A stretch of DNA of 64,000 nucleotides from a virus. Positions within the stretch are counted from its first letter, which is position 1, and the number at the start of each line of letters is the position of its first letter. A program made the position numbers and the translations under genes. Below, piece by piece: positions 37,679 through 46,467 of this stretch. Under the pieces are notes generated by a model. That model did no database searches. It was not told the origin of the DNA and worked only from the letters and a program-made list of their open reading frames with translations. The stretch is from positions 101,800 through 165,799 of IMG/VR virus record IMGVR_UViG_3300042402_003111; one strand, written 5' to 3'.

Positions 37679-38417
37679 TCAAACTGTAAGAACACTACAA
37701 GTAATTAATCATGTAATTGCTACAATAGGTATAATATATGCTATCTACATTGCTGAATATAGTTTATTATTTGTGTCCTTAGTAACCTATTGGATCATAG
37801 GTGTACTTGGTATTAACATTGGTTACCATAGACTACTCAGTCATCGTAGTTTTAAAACACATCGATTCTGGGAGCAACTGTTTAGTCTTATAGGTGTTAT
37901 TACTGTGGTAGGTAGTCCATTAGCTTGGGTAGCTGTACATAGACAGCATCATAGATCAGCAGAACGTCCTGGAGATCCTCATAGTCCTTATATACTGGGA
38001 AATTTTCGAGCATGGTTCGGTATATGGAATATGCCTAGATTAGATTTAAAACTAGTTCGTGATATGCGTGAAAATGTCTTTCAACGAGAACTACACAAAA
38101 AATATTTGCTGGTAATTCTAATTTGGATATCAATTTTATTTGCTTATGATCCATTAATGATAATATATGTGTTTGCTATACCTGCTTGTCTTTGCTTACA
38201 CAGCACTAGTGCTATTATTGTTATAGCACATAGACATGGTTATAGACCTTATCCGGACGTCAAAGATCAAAGCCGTAATAGTTGGATTGCCAATCTTATC
38301 ACATTAGGAGAAGGGTGGCATAATACACATCACGCTAAACCATATGCTTGGAACAATCAAGAACGTTGGTGGGAGTTTGATATACCTGCTTACATTATTA
38401 GATTGATTAAACAATGA
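37668..38417 (+). CDS. Membrane fatty-acid desaturase 3
   Basis: A 249-residue protein starting at ATG 37668. Histidine boxes: HRLLSH near residue 54, HRQHHRSAE near residue 91 and HNTHH near residue 218, with hydrophobic segments around them. It overlaps desaturase 4 by four bases and the upstream gene by 11. It belongs to the stearoyl-CoA desaturase-like family; chain position is unknown. Confidence 0.9.
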   Translation: MTHNQTVRTLQVINHVIATIGIIYAIYIAEYSLLFVSLVTYWIIGVLGINIGYHRLLSHRSFKTHRFWEQLFSLIGVITVVGSPLAWVAVHRQHHRSAERPGDPHSPYILGNFRAWFGIWNMPRLDLKLVRDMRENVFQRELHKKYLLVILIWISILFAYDPLMIIYVFAIPACLCLHSTSAIIVIAHRHGYRPYPDVKDQSRNSWIANLITLGEGWHNTHHAKPYAWNNQERWWEFDIPAYIIRLIKQ

Positions 38418-39193
38418 AAAAATATGGATTTAACTTTTGGGTAGTATTTCTACCTTTTCATATATGGGGACTAATTGCTATATGGGAACTACCTAATCAT
38501 TGGATCAGTTTCTTAGTAATTTGGTTTGTCATTGGTGTAGTAGGCAATGGTGTAGCAGCACATAGATATTTTGCTCATGGTCAGTTCGAAACCTATAAAC
38601 CTGTAAAATGGCTATTAGGATTTTTATCTACTTTAGGCGCTATTGGTCCAGTGACATTTTGGGTCATACAGCATAAAGCTCATCATCTTAGAGCAGATAA
38701 AGTTAACGATCCTCATAGTCCAATGTATAACAGTTGGTTCTACGTATTCTATGCTTGGACATTTCCTCAGGGAAATAACGAACAAGAATATTTACAAGAC
38801 AAGTATGCTAAAAAATTAGCTGTACAGATGTTGCGTGACCCGTTTTATCTTTTCTTTCATAGACATCATTATAAAATAATTTTTACATTTTGTTTTACAC
38901 TTGTTTTGATTGATCCGGTGTACTTCATGATGTACTGTTTGGCCTACTGTGTGGATTTTTTTAGACTAGGTGCAGTTAACTATTGGTGTCATAGATCAGG
39001 TTATAGAAATTTTTCTACAGACGATGCAACTACGAATAATTTATGGTTAGGTTGGTTAGGTATGGGGTTCGGATGGCACAATAATCATCATGCTCATCCT
39101 GGACGATTGATACTTCAACATCGTTGGTGGGAAATAGATATAGAGGGTTATATAGGATTTCTCTTAAGTAAAAGATTTAGTAAAAAACTTTAA
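38414..39193 (+). CDS. Membrane fatty-acid desaturase 4
   Basis: A 259-residue protein with boxes HRYFAH near residue 54, HKAHHLRAD near residue 92 and HNNHH near residue 226. Overlaps desaturase 3 by four bases and converges on the UbiB-like gene, overlapping by 30 bases. It has a longer insertion before box 3 than desaturase 3, suggesting different substrate. Confidence 0.9.
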   Translation: MKKYGFNFWVVFLPFHIWGLIAIWELPNHWISFLVIWFVIGVVGNGVAAHRYFAHGQFETYKPVKWLLGFLSTLGAIGPVTFWVIQHKAHHLRADKVNDPHSPMYNSWFYVFYAWTFPQGNNEQEYLQDKYAKKLAVQMLRDPFYLFFHRHHYKIIFTFCFTLVLIDPVYFMMYCLAYCVDFFRLGAVNYWCHRSGYRNFSTDDATTNNLWLGWLGMGFGWHNNHHAHPGRLILQHRWWEIDIEGYIGFLLSKRFSKKL

Positions 39194-40462
39194 AAGAACC
39201 GGCTCTGCTATACTTTGAATATTTAGATCAGGTGTTAGTTGCTTTACTATACCTTCAGTTACTAAAATTGTTTTTACCAATAATGTAAATTGATAAGGCA
39301 CATTGCCTTGATAATTTTCTACTAAATTGAAAAATTTATTTAATACATTACCAATTGAAAAATCTTTTTGTTTTCGATTAACAAATAGCTGTGCTATATC
39401 AATTAAATCGACTTCTAATTGGTCTAAGTTTTGATTTTTGTTTAACCATCCGGCATCTATTAATTTTTCAATCGTTTTTTTATTATTTTTAGAATATAAA
39501 AAGAAAAGAATTTGCAATAATGATTTTCTATCTGCCTCTGTAATAGACCCAACTATTCCAAAATCTAAATAAATTCGAGATCCATCAGGTTTAATCCATA
39601 AGTTTCCGGGATGTTGATCTGCATGAAAAAATCCGTCTCGGAATAGTTGTAACATCATTACTTCGACACCTTGTTGAACTACTATCCTAACATCAACACC
39701 TTGATCAATAAGTTGTTGTTTTTGATCAATAGGAATTCCAAACATTCTTTCCATCACTAAAATAGTTTTTGTACTATATTTGTCATATACTTTAGGAACA
39801 CATACATATGAAACATGTTTCATATTAGATGCAAACTTTTTCATATGATCAGATTCTATCAATAAATCTAGTTCTAACATTAAACTATTTGATAACTCAT
39901 CTAAAATTTTTTCTATCTTAATTTTTTTTAAATTTTTATTATACAAAAAAATTAATTGTAAAATATTTCTAAATAACTTTATGTCTTTTTTAATAATACA
40001 TTCTATTTTAGGCCTTAATATTTTAACCGCAACTAACTCACCAGTGTGTAGTTCAGCATAATGAACTTGCGCTACACTACCCGCAGCAATAGGAGATTTA
40101 TCAAACTTTTTAAATATGTTTTCTGTAGAGTTTTTTAATTCTAATTCTATTATTTTTTCTACATCATGTTCAGAAAAAGGCTTTACTGACTCTCTAAGAA
40201 ATTTTAATTCTTTAACAATACTTGCAGGAATTAAATCAGGTCTAGATGATAACATTTGTCCAAATTTGATAAAAACTGGTCCTAGTTCCTCTAGCGCACA
40301 ACGTAATCGATATTCAAAAGTTCCGTGCGGAGTTGTTATGCCGAATAGATTCTTAAAAGAAAGTTTTGCGATTGAAAGTAATTTGAAATTTGAATTTTGA
40401 AATAGATGTTCCTCAAGATTATATTTTACAATAACTTGAAGAACATCGATAATTCTTAACAT
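39164..40462 (-). CDS. UbiB/ABC1-type atypical kinase
   Basis: A 432-residue protein with UbiB hallmarks: IKFGQMLSSRPDLIP (KxGQ) near residue 65, AAGSVAQVH (Ala-rich nucleotide loop) near residue 125, HADQHPGNL near residue 275 and LDFGIVG near residue 293. It ends in helical segments that may sit at the membrane. UbiB proteins support ubiquinone biosynthesis by ATP-dependent lipid handling. A phage copy is rare. It lies beside desaturases and oxygenases, suggesting a role in lipid or quinone metabolism. Confidence 0.88.
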   Translation of the reverse strand: MLRIIDVLQVIVKYNLEEHLFQNSNFKLLSIAKLSFKNLFGITTPHGTFEYRLRCALEELGPVFIKFGQMLSSRPDLIPASIVKELKFLRESVKPFSEHDVEKIIELELKNSTENIFKKFDKSPIAAGSVAQVHYAELHTGELVAVKILRPKIECIIKKDIKLFRNILQLIFLYNKNLKKIKIEKILDELSNSLMLELDLLIESDHMKKFASNMKHVSYVCVPKVYDKYSTKTILVMERMFGIPIDQKQQLIDQGVDVRIVVQQGVEVMMLQLFRDGFFHADQHPGNLWIKPDGSRIYLDFGIVGSITEADRKSLLQILFFLYSKNNKKTIEKLIDAGWLNKNQNLDQLEVDLIDIAQLFVNRKQKDFSIGNVLNKFFNLVENYQGNVPYQFTLLVKTILVTEGIVKQLTPDLNIQSIAEPVLLKFFTKSFT

Positions 40463-40465
40463 CTA

Positions 40466-40861
40466 TTAAATTTTGCTTATAAAATTTTTCAAAGGTTGAG
40501 CATGATTGCCTAACACTTCTAATTGAGCATTATCTACATCAGAAAAGAATCTTTCGAATATTAGTCCTTCAGTTTCTAACTCATCGATACATTCTTTATA
40601 TAACTCTTCTGAAATTTCTCCAAATGTTTTAAACCAGTCGTTATATGTTTCCAAAGAATTATGATCAGCGTGAAACTCGGCATACGATTTATCTTCACTT
40701 AAATTAACTGTAACATTGTCGATATAATTAGATGGATGAGGATGACAGTAATATAATTGGTGCCATGCAACAGATGTCTCTAAAGTTTTTATCACATTAA
40801 TTTCGCCATCGATATCAGGAGCAGTTTGTGTTACTGTCAGTATTTTTATAAATTTTTCCAT
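40466..40861 (-). CDS. Hypothetical protein (131 aa), possibly ABM-like
   Basis: A 131-residue acidic protein with a DxxxxE-rich helical half and an N-terminal beta strand (FIKILTVTQTAPD). The size and pattern allow a dimeric alpha/beta-barrel like antibiotic-biosynthesis-monooxygenase proteins, but no motif is decisive. AAGGAA precedes the ATG. It is in an operon with 40872 and UbiB on the minus strand. Confidence 0.45.
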   Translation of the reverse strand: MEKFIKILTVTQTAPDIDGEINVIKTLETSVAWHQLYYCHPHPSNYIDNVTVNLSEDKSYAEFHADHNSLETYNDWFKTFGEISEELYKECIDELETEGLIFERFFSDVDNAQLEVLGNHAQPLKNFISKI

Positions 40862-40871
40862 ATCATATTCC

Positions 40872-41204
40872 TTAAATTTCTAAAGGTTTAATTGTTTCAC
40901 CGAGACTGTCTGTTATAGTCAAATCAATATCATGCTTTAACGCCTCCATTTCGAATCGAGACCAGAACATTTTTCGCATAGGATGTTGCATAGCTTTTTC
41001 CCAATCTGACTTTGATTCCCATACAGTGGTAATTTCCCAACGTTCGTTATCATAGTGATCATCACGTGCTTCAACAAACCCTTGAAATTTAACATTGTAA
41101 TTTTTCATTAATTGATTGAATTTTAACCCCTGTGTAGTGACTATTCGAAATCGATCCATTTTAGGTTGACCTTGACATACTAACTTATAACTTCTTATAT
41201 ACAT
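40872..41204 (-). CDS. ABM-like dimeric alpha/beta-barrel protein 1
   Basis: A 110-residue protein with an arrangement typical of ABM-fold monooxygenases: RFRIVTTQGLKFNQ, RWEITTVWESKSDWEKAMQHP and a C-terminal helix. Such proteins can oxidise quinone-like or polyketide substrates without cofactor, or serve as structural subunits. No catalytic residue can be assigned. It starts the minus-strand operon that leads to UbiB. Confidence 0.5.
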   Translation of the reverse strand: MYIRSYKLVCQGQPKMDRFRIVTTQGLKFNQLMKNYNVKFQGFVEARDDHYDNERWEITTVWESKSDWEKAMQHPMRKMFWSRFEMEALKHDIDLTITDSLGETIKPLEI

Positions 41205-41255
41205 ACATTTTCCTAATTAAATTATTTTTTTTTTGAACATGATAAGTAAGTTATC

Positions 41256-41852
41256 ATGTTTAATATTAAAATTTTACAAAAAGAAGACCAAAGTATTTTA
41301 AAAAATTTATTTGTTAAAAACCCTCAAGTATTTAACGGATATACCGATCATCAGTATCAAGACTACTTAATACAGTCTACAGAAACAATGTTAAACGATA
41401 AGTTATTTTTTAATGTTGGAATATTTAACAAAAATAATCTAGTAGGGGCAATAATCTTGAAAGAATTTTCTACGGCACCGGCATGGTGTTGGGCACACCA
41501 TTTATTCGAAAATAGAGGATTTTTAATTAATAATACTGAAATGATCGACATGTTTAAAGACATTGATCAAATTATTTTCGACGAAATGGAAAATAAAAGA
41601 AAATTAAATAGATGGCATTTTGCTTATAATGCAGAACACTTGGGTGTACGTTCGATTGGAGGAATAGATAGACTTCTTAGATTTTCTAAAAATTTCAAAA
41701 AAGATTATAATTTATCTAAATATCACTATATAACTGAACATGTATTAGAGTCGAATTCTATTCCAAAATATGATTATCAAAAAAATATGATATTAAATAG
41801 GTCGTGGCCTATAAGAATTGGATTCCGAACAGCGTTTAAAATTGAAGATTAA
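41256..41852 (+). CDS. Unknown protein, possibly GNAT-like
   Basis: A 198-residue protein starting MFNIKILQKEDQS, with an alpha/beta pattern that could be an acetyl- or acyl-transferase fold, although no GNAT R/Q-x-x-G motif is clear. It shares features with the product at 48602 in the same island (WHFAYNAEHLG vs FVSRQYNHWQ). It is divergent from the ABM-like gene. Function unknown. Confidence 0.45.
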   Translation: MFNIKILQKEDQSILKNLFVKNPQVFNGYTDHQYQDYLIQSTETMLNDKLFFNVGIFNKNNLVGAIILKEFSTAPAWCWAHHLFENRGFLINNTEMIDMFKDIDQIIFDEMENKRKLNRWHFAYNAEHLGVRSIGGIDRLLRFSKNFKKDYNLSKYHYITEHVLESNSIPKYDYQKNMILNRSWPIRIGFRTAFKIED

Positions 41853-41861
41853 AGGAAAATT

Positions 41862-42185
41862 ATGTTTAGCAGAACTGCAATTTTAAAGTCAAGAGATGCA
41901 TCAGATAAAGAACGGTTATTGAATTTCATACGAGATATACGTTCACATTCGATGTATGAACCTTATCTAAATGCATTGTATATAGTTCCTGGATTTATAA
42001 GAAAGGAAACTAAATTTGTCGAACAACCTCAAGGAACAATATTATATAGTTCTGTAATTTTTGAAAGTAAAGAAGAATTTAATAATTTTTACTCTAAGGA
42101 GGAGAACGAATTTATTTGGAATTACTTTGAAATTATAACGAATCAATACGGAATTGATTTTGCTTTGGAAGATAGCGAAATTTAA
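41862..42185 (+). CDS. ABM-like dimeric alpha/beta-barrel protein 2
   Basis: A 107-residue protein with a pattern like 40872 (SRTAILKSRDAS, ILYSSVIFESKEEFNNFYS). It ends by overlapping the convergent oxygenase gene by four bases. It probably shares the ABM fold; role unknown. AAAGGAAA precedes the ATG. Confidence 0.45.
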   Translation: MFSRTAILKSRDASDKERLLNFIRDIRSHSMYEPYLNALYIVPGFIRKETKFVEQPQGTILYSSVIFESKEEFNNFYSKEENEFIWNYFEIITNQYGIDFALEDSEI

Positions 42186-42721
42186 TCGTCCAATAATAAT
42201 CCTACATCAGGAATTGTTGAAACAGTAAGTGTAATTCTAGGAAAACTTTTATCATTCATTACTACGGTATGTCCTTCACTTATTCTGACAATAGTAGGAC
42301 GATCTATTTCAACTCCGCCAACTTCTTCGTAATCTTTGTTTATAGTCATATAAAATGGAGACCTAGTAGGCAACATTAATCTTTTAGATTTTAAATTTTT
42401 ATAAAATATGGTTTTAGATCCTTGACAATTTAATATAGGGATATTCACTCTACCAATGGCATCTGTATAATCTTTATGGGGAATACAATCGGTGTTATTC
42501 CACATTAAAAATATATGAATACCAGTGACATACAACCCATAATTTAAAAAACTTTCTTGAAGCTCTGGAACATCCTTATTGTAATCGAAAAAGGGCAAAT
42601 TAATATATGGACCTTTATATTTAGATTTATCCATAAAATCTGTTTTTTCTCGAATAAACGTTAAAGTTTTTTCTTGAATCTTTTCTACATTATCTAATTC
42701 TAAATATTTCCAGTATTCCAT
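42182..42721 (-). CDS. Putative 2OG/Fe(II) oxygenase 7
   Basis: A 179-residue protein. CIPHKDYTDAIGRVNIPI gives His-x-Asp near residue 81, RISEGHTVVMNDKSFPRITL gives distal His near residue 150 and Arg. It is the last of three adjacent minus-strand oxygenases. It is one base from its upstream neighbour. Substrate unknown. Confidence 0.65.
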   Translation of the reverse strand: MEYWKYLELDNVEKIQEKTLTFIREKTDFMDKSKYKGPYINLPFFDYNKDVPELQESFLNYGLYVTGIHIFLMWNNTDCIPHKDYTDAIGRVNIPILNCQGSKTIFYKNLKSKRLMLPTRSPFYMTINKDYEEVGGVEIDRPTIVRISEGHTVVMNDKSFPRITLTVSTIPDVGLLLDD

Positions 42722-42722
42722 T

Positions 42723-43592
42723 TTATCCGTATTTTTTTAAACTTGTACTTAGCAAATTATCTAACTTTGCTGTATCCCATATCGCGTTAACAACTATTTG
42801 AAAATTCTTTTTTCCGTGATAATCACCCCCGTATAATTTAGTTCCATTACTCCAACAAAAACTGTTTGTATCTTGAGGTAGATCTATATATCTCGTTTCA
42901 CCGCTTTCGATATCCGTTACGTAAAATACAGGGGTTTTATTTTCATCATAAAGATTTATTCTAAATTCAGTAGGACATTTCCAGTACCAAGTTTCCTCCC
43001 TATGAGGTGCTACATCATTCATAACTTCGAATATAGATATAGTATTAATAACACTAATAGGAAAAGTTGCCATAATATTACTAACTAAAGAATTAAAAAA
43101 TCTATCTTTATAAAGTTTTTTAGTGTATAAACCTATATTGTCTCTTCCTTGAGTAAATCCGCTTTTTTCCGAAATTTGATTTTCTATCATCTTACCTTTT
43201 GAATCGTACAAATCATGACAGTAAAAGTCAATTAATGGGTTAGATGCAATATGCATTCCGTAAAATTCTTGAATAAAATCTGGATCGTTTTTTTTAACAA
43301 TAGGTATTTTTTCTCTTTCCCAAATTTCTAAAAAAAGTTTCCAATCGCTTATTTGAATTTTAGGTATATCTAAAGGTAACCAAAAAATAGATTCATATTT
43401 TTCTTCTAATAACTTTATTTTTTTTAGATAAGATTCAGAAATAGGTATCTCGGGTGACCATGAAGCCTGAATAAAACTTGCATTTTTATGCAAGGAAGGA
43501 CCTAGTTTTGTGTAACTAGTGTTTAATTTTGAATAATCAAATTGAGAGACTTTCGCCTCTTCAATTTTTTTTTGTAAGATACTTAGATCCAT
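42723..43592 (-). CDS. 2OG-oxygenase-like protein 8, HxE variant
   Basis: A 289-residue protein closely related to its neighbour at 43592: shared WLPLDIPKI, YWKCPTEFR, LYDENKTP, DTNSFCWSNG and DYHGKKN. Where the partner has PHRDAAS it has PHREETW, so the His-x-Asp is His-x-Glu. Glu is tolerated in some 2OG enzymes. The tandem pair arose by duplication. Substrate unknown. Confidence 0.65.
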   Translation of the reverse strand: MDLSILQKKIEEAKVSQFDYSKLNTSYTKLGPSLHKNASFIQASWSPEIPISESYLKKIKLLEEKYESIFWLPLDIPKIQISDWKLFLEIWEREKIPIVKKNDPDFIQEFYGMHIASNPLIDFYCHDLYDSKGKMIENQISEKSGFTQGRDNIGLYTKKLYKDRFFNSLVSNIMATFPISVINTISIFEVMNDVAPHREETWYWKCPTEFRINLYDENKTPVFYVTDIESGETRYIDLPQDTNSFCWSNGTKLYGGDYHGKKNFQIVVNAIWDTAKLDNLLSTSLKKYG

Positions 43593-44425
43593 TACATTTC
43601 TAATTTATAATTTAATTTGTCTTTATACTTTGCAATACTGCGATCAAACAACTCTACAGATTTTCTTGTATGCTGTATTCCTGTCATAATTAGTAGTAAT
43701 TTTCTTTTTCCATGATAATCAGATCCATGAACCATTTTTCCATTGCTCCAACAAAAAGTATTAGTATCCTCAGGAAGGTCAATATAGATTGGTTCATCTG
43801 ATCCGTCTTCTGCTACATACAAAGTAGGTTTATCATTTTCATCATATAACATAGATCTAAAATCTGTAGGACATTTCCAATATGATGCGGCATCCCTATG
43901 AGGAATAATAGTCGATAAACTTTCCCAGATGAATATACTGATAAAAGGGTGATGAGGAATATAATCATGCACTTGTTCAATAATCCTTTTGAAAACAGGA
44001 ATATCTCCAAGATAAACTTTTCCGTAAAAGGTACTTAGCTTAAGATCAATCATAGGATTTTGATATAGATGAAGACCATTAAATGCTGCTTTATTCCAGC
44101 TACTATCTTGCTTAAAAGGATGATCTTCCTTACTCCATGGTTCTGCTACATCAGGTTTAATTCTTACAACAGGATAACGTTGACTATCGTAAATTTCTAA
44201 AAATTCTTTAGGATCGCCTATATCAATTTTAGGTATATCCAACGGTAGCCATTGTATGGGTTTATACTTTTCACTGATAACTTTCATTTTTTCAATGTAT
44301 TCGGTAGGTAAGTCGTAACCAGCCGGAGGTCCGTCTGTCATAAAACTTGATCCATCGATTTTTTCCATTTTCAACCGCAACAAATGTCTCGGGTCAGTAT
44401 TTGTATCTGAAGTATGATTGTACAT
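43592..44425 (-). CDS. 2OG-oxygenase-like protein 9
   Basis: A 277-residue protein. IIPHRDAASYWKCPTDFR gives the His-x-Asp near residue 169, and MVHGSDYHGKRK gives the distal His region near residue 245. It overlaps the next gene by one base (stop/ATG). With 42723 it forms a duplicated pair just downstream of the ketosynthase. Substrate unknown. Confidence 0.65.
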   Translation of the reverse strand: MYNHTSDTNTDPRHLLRLKMEKIDGSSFMTDGPPAGYDLPTEYIEKMKVISEKYKPIQWLPLDIPKIDIGDPKEFLEIYDSQRYPVVRIKPDVAEPWSKEDHPFKQDSSWNKAAFNGLHLYQNPMIDLKLSTFYGKVYLGDIPVFKRIIEQVHDYIPHHPFISIFIWESLSTIIPHRDAASYWKCPTDFRSMLYDENDKPTLYVAEDGSDEPIYIDLPEDTNTFCWSNGKMVHGSDYHGKRKLLLIMTGIQHTRKSVELFDRSIAKYKDKLNYKLEM

Positions 44426-44435
44426 ATATTGAAAC

Positions 44436-45614
44436 CTAAATTGTTTGAAATACTGCTATAGCAGTTCTGCCCCCAAACCCAAAAGAAGCTTTAATAAATG
44501 TATCTCCTTTGATAGGAATCGCTTTTGTAATTAATCTAGGATCGTCGCTTATTGGATCTGTTAAATCGTAGTTTGGATGCAGATACTGATTTTTTAATGC
44601 TTCTAATCCGTAAGCAGATTCAACCATACCACTTGCACTCATAGTGTGGCCGATATAACCTTTAAAACTAACACACGGAATATCAACGTCTTTAAATTTT
44701 TGCTGAAAAACGTCTAATTCAATATCGTCTCCTATCAAAGTACTAGTAGCATGTGCATTAAAAAAAGCTATATCTTCCGATTTTTTATTTGCAATAGTTA
44801 GTGCTTTATTAATTGTATCAATTTGACTCTTTCCTGTTTTATCGTGAGCAGTCATAGTAGCAGTATCATAGCATTTAGAAGACAGCACTATAGAAAGAAT
44901 TTTAGCTTTAGGAGTTAAATTATATTTTTTCAATGTTTCTTCATCGCATATTAACCATAATGTTCCTCCCTCGGCTTGAACAAACCCATCTCTGTTCTTA
45001 TCAAATGGTTTACAGATTCCTCCATCTCGAGTAGAAATTGCACTAGTACATTGCCAGTAATATTGCACAGAAGGATGTATTGGAGTTTCTATAGCTCCAA
45101 CTACAGCGGACGAAATCACTCCTGATTGTATGCAAGTGAAAGCATAGTGTAAGTTGAACATACTAGAACTACACGCTGCCATTACCCCAGAGCTGAATCC
45201 TTCTAATTTTAATTTTTTCGCTATGTTAGCACTCATTAAATCATTATTATTTAGAAAAAGCTTTGTAGGACTAAATCGGCTCATTCCGCCTCGGAATGAG
45301 TTATCAAAATCATTTCTTACTTCGTTGCCTGAATGAGCAAACGCACTCACTATTACGGCAGAATCTGATGGAATAGTAGCTTTCGATAATAACTGATCAG
45401 ATAAATCGTTATGCAACTTTGAAAAAATATTACGTCCATCATACTGAGAAATTTCATAACCTTTAGTACAGAGTATGTGAGGATACTCTGTTACATCGTA
45501 TCTAGTGCAGGTCTGAGGACCTTTAGCTAATAGAGTAAGATTTTTATAGTTCGATTCTATATCAAATCCTATTGTATCTATTACTGCATAATCAACTATA
45601 TAAACAGGTTTCAT
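44436..45614 (-). CDS. Beta-ketoacyl-ACP synthase (KAS I/II type)
   Basis: A 392-residue protein with the catalytic Cys148 in GVMAACSSSMF, His288 in NAHATSTLIGD and His323 in GYIGHTMSASG, plus Lys318 and a C-terminal FGFGG. That is the Cys-His-His triad of elongating ketosynthases (not the Cys-His-Asn KAS III type). It condenses malonyl-ACP with an acyl chain. Its start overlaps the ACP gene by four bases, so the two are co-translated. It is shorter than FabF, especially near the N-terminus. Confidence 0.93.
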   Translation of the reverse strand: MKPVYIVDYAVIDTIGFDIESNYKNLTLLAKGPQTCTRYDVTEYPHILCTKGYEISQYDGRNIFSKLHNDLSDQLLSKATIPSDSAVIVSAFAHSGNEVRNDFDNSFRGGMSRFSPTKLFLNNNDLMSANIAKKLKLEGFSSGVMAACSSSMFNLHYAFTCIQSGVISSAVVGAIETPIHPSVQYYWQCTSAISTRDGGICKPFDKNRDGFVQAEGGTLWLICDEETLKKYNLTPKAKILSIVLSSKCYDTATMTAHDKTGKSQIDTINKALTIANKKSEDIAFFNAHATSTLIGDDIELDVFQQKFKDVDIPCVSFKGYIGHTMSASGMVESAYGLEALKNQYLHPNYDLTDPISDDPRLITKAIPIKGDTFIKASFGFGGRTAIAVFQTI

Positions 45615-45979
45615 TTTTGTTTCATTTTTTTAGGGTCTTGACTATCTGCTATATAACCAATAAGATCTTCCCATCTAAGTAGAGTGGCCACATCTTTATC
45701 GTCAATTACTACGCCAAATTCTTCTTCGATCTGAATTACTAATTCCAATATATCTATGCTATCGATTTCAAAATTCTTTTTTATAATTTCTAATGATTCT
45801 TCATCAACATCTTGTAATTGTTCAATAACTTTCGTATCCCCAACTAATCTCAAATCTTTTAAAGAAAGATTTGGATCTACAGGATATTCTAAATTTAATT
45901 TTAGATAGTCATTAATCATTCCAATAAATTTCTTTTCTATTTCTTGCGTAGTCAATGGTGTCCAATTTTCTAAATCCAT
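45611..45979 (-). CDS. Acyl carrier protein, extended N-terminus
   Basis: A 122-residue protein. The ACP core covers about residues 60-115: FEIDSIDILELVIQIEEEFGV, where Ser in DSI is the expected phosphopantetheine site. The N-terminal 55 residues are extra for an ACP and may dock a partner enzyme. AGGAGG precedes the ATG and the gene is coupled to the ketosynthase. Confidence 0.85.
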   Translation of the reverse strand: MDLENWTPLTTQEIEKKFIGMINDYLKLNLEYPVDPNLSLKDLRLVGDTKVIEQLQDVDEESLEIIKKNFEIDSIDILELVIQIEEEFGVVIDDKDVATLLRWEDLIGYIADSQDPKKMKQK

Positions 45980-46005
45980 ACGTCCTCCTATATAGCTATT
46001 TAATA

Positions 46006-46464
46006 TTAAATACCAGCAGTGGCTTTTAACTTGGCCGAAGCAACTATAATCCTATCAACTTCTATTCTAGTTTCAAATTCAAATAAAGTTCTAGCACATC
46101 TAGTCAATTTAGAAAATATTTTTAATTGATCTCCAGGATGCACAACTCGTTTAAATCTCACTTCATCAGCAGCTACAAACAAAAATCCTCCAGAAAATTG
46201 TGACAAAATTTGTTCCATAGTTGCATTCTTTTCTATGTACTTGAACCCTAAAATTGTGCTGGCTTGTGCCATAGATTCTACCATCATTACACCTGGCATT
46301 ATATGATTGTTTGGAAAATGTCCTTGTACATATGGCTCATTGATTGTGAAATTTTTCACTGCTATTAGATCTGTGTCGGAGTATTCGATAACTTTATCAA
46401 TCATCAGAAATGGATAACGATGAGGCAATATTGAAAGAACTTCTTGGTTAGTTAATTGATTCAT
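46006..46464 (-). CDS. fabZ: 3-hydroxyacyl-ACP dehydratase FabZ
   Basis: A 152-residue protein with FabZ signatures: LPHRYPFLMIDKV near residue 14, YVQGHFPNNHIMPGVMMVESMAQ near residue 45 (catalytic His52 area and Glu), and later FKRVVHPGDQL. It dehydrates beta-hydroxyacyl-ACP. It lies between ACP and the PP-loop gene. It supplies a C=C that a ketosynthase could extend. No ketoreductase or enoyl reductase is seen in the window. Confidence 0.93.
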   Translation of the reverse strand: MNQLTNQEVLSILPHRYPFLMIDKVIEYSDTDLIAVKNFTINEPYVQGHFPNNHIMPGVMMVESMAQASTILGFKYIEKNATMEQILSQFSGGFLFVAADEVRFKRVVHPGDQLKIFSKLTRCARTLFEFETRIEVDRIIVASAKLKATAGI

Positions 46465-46467
46465 ATA

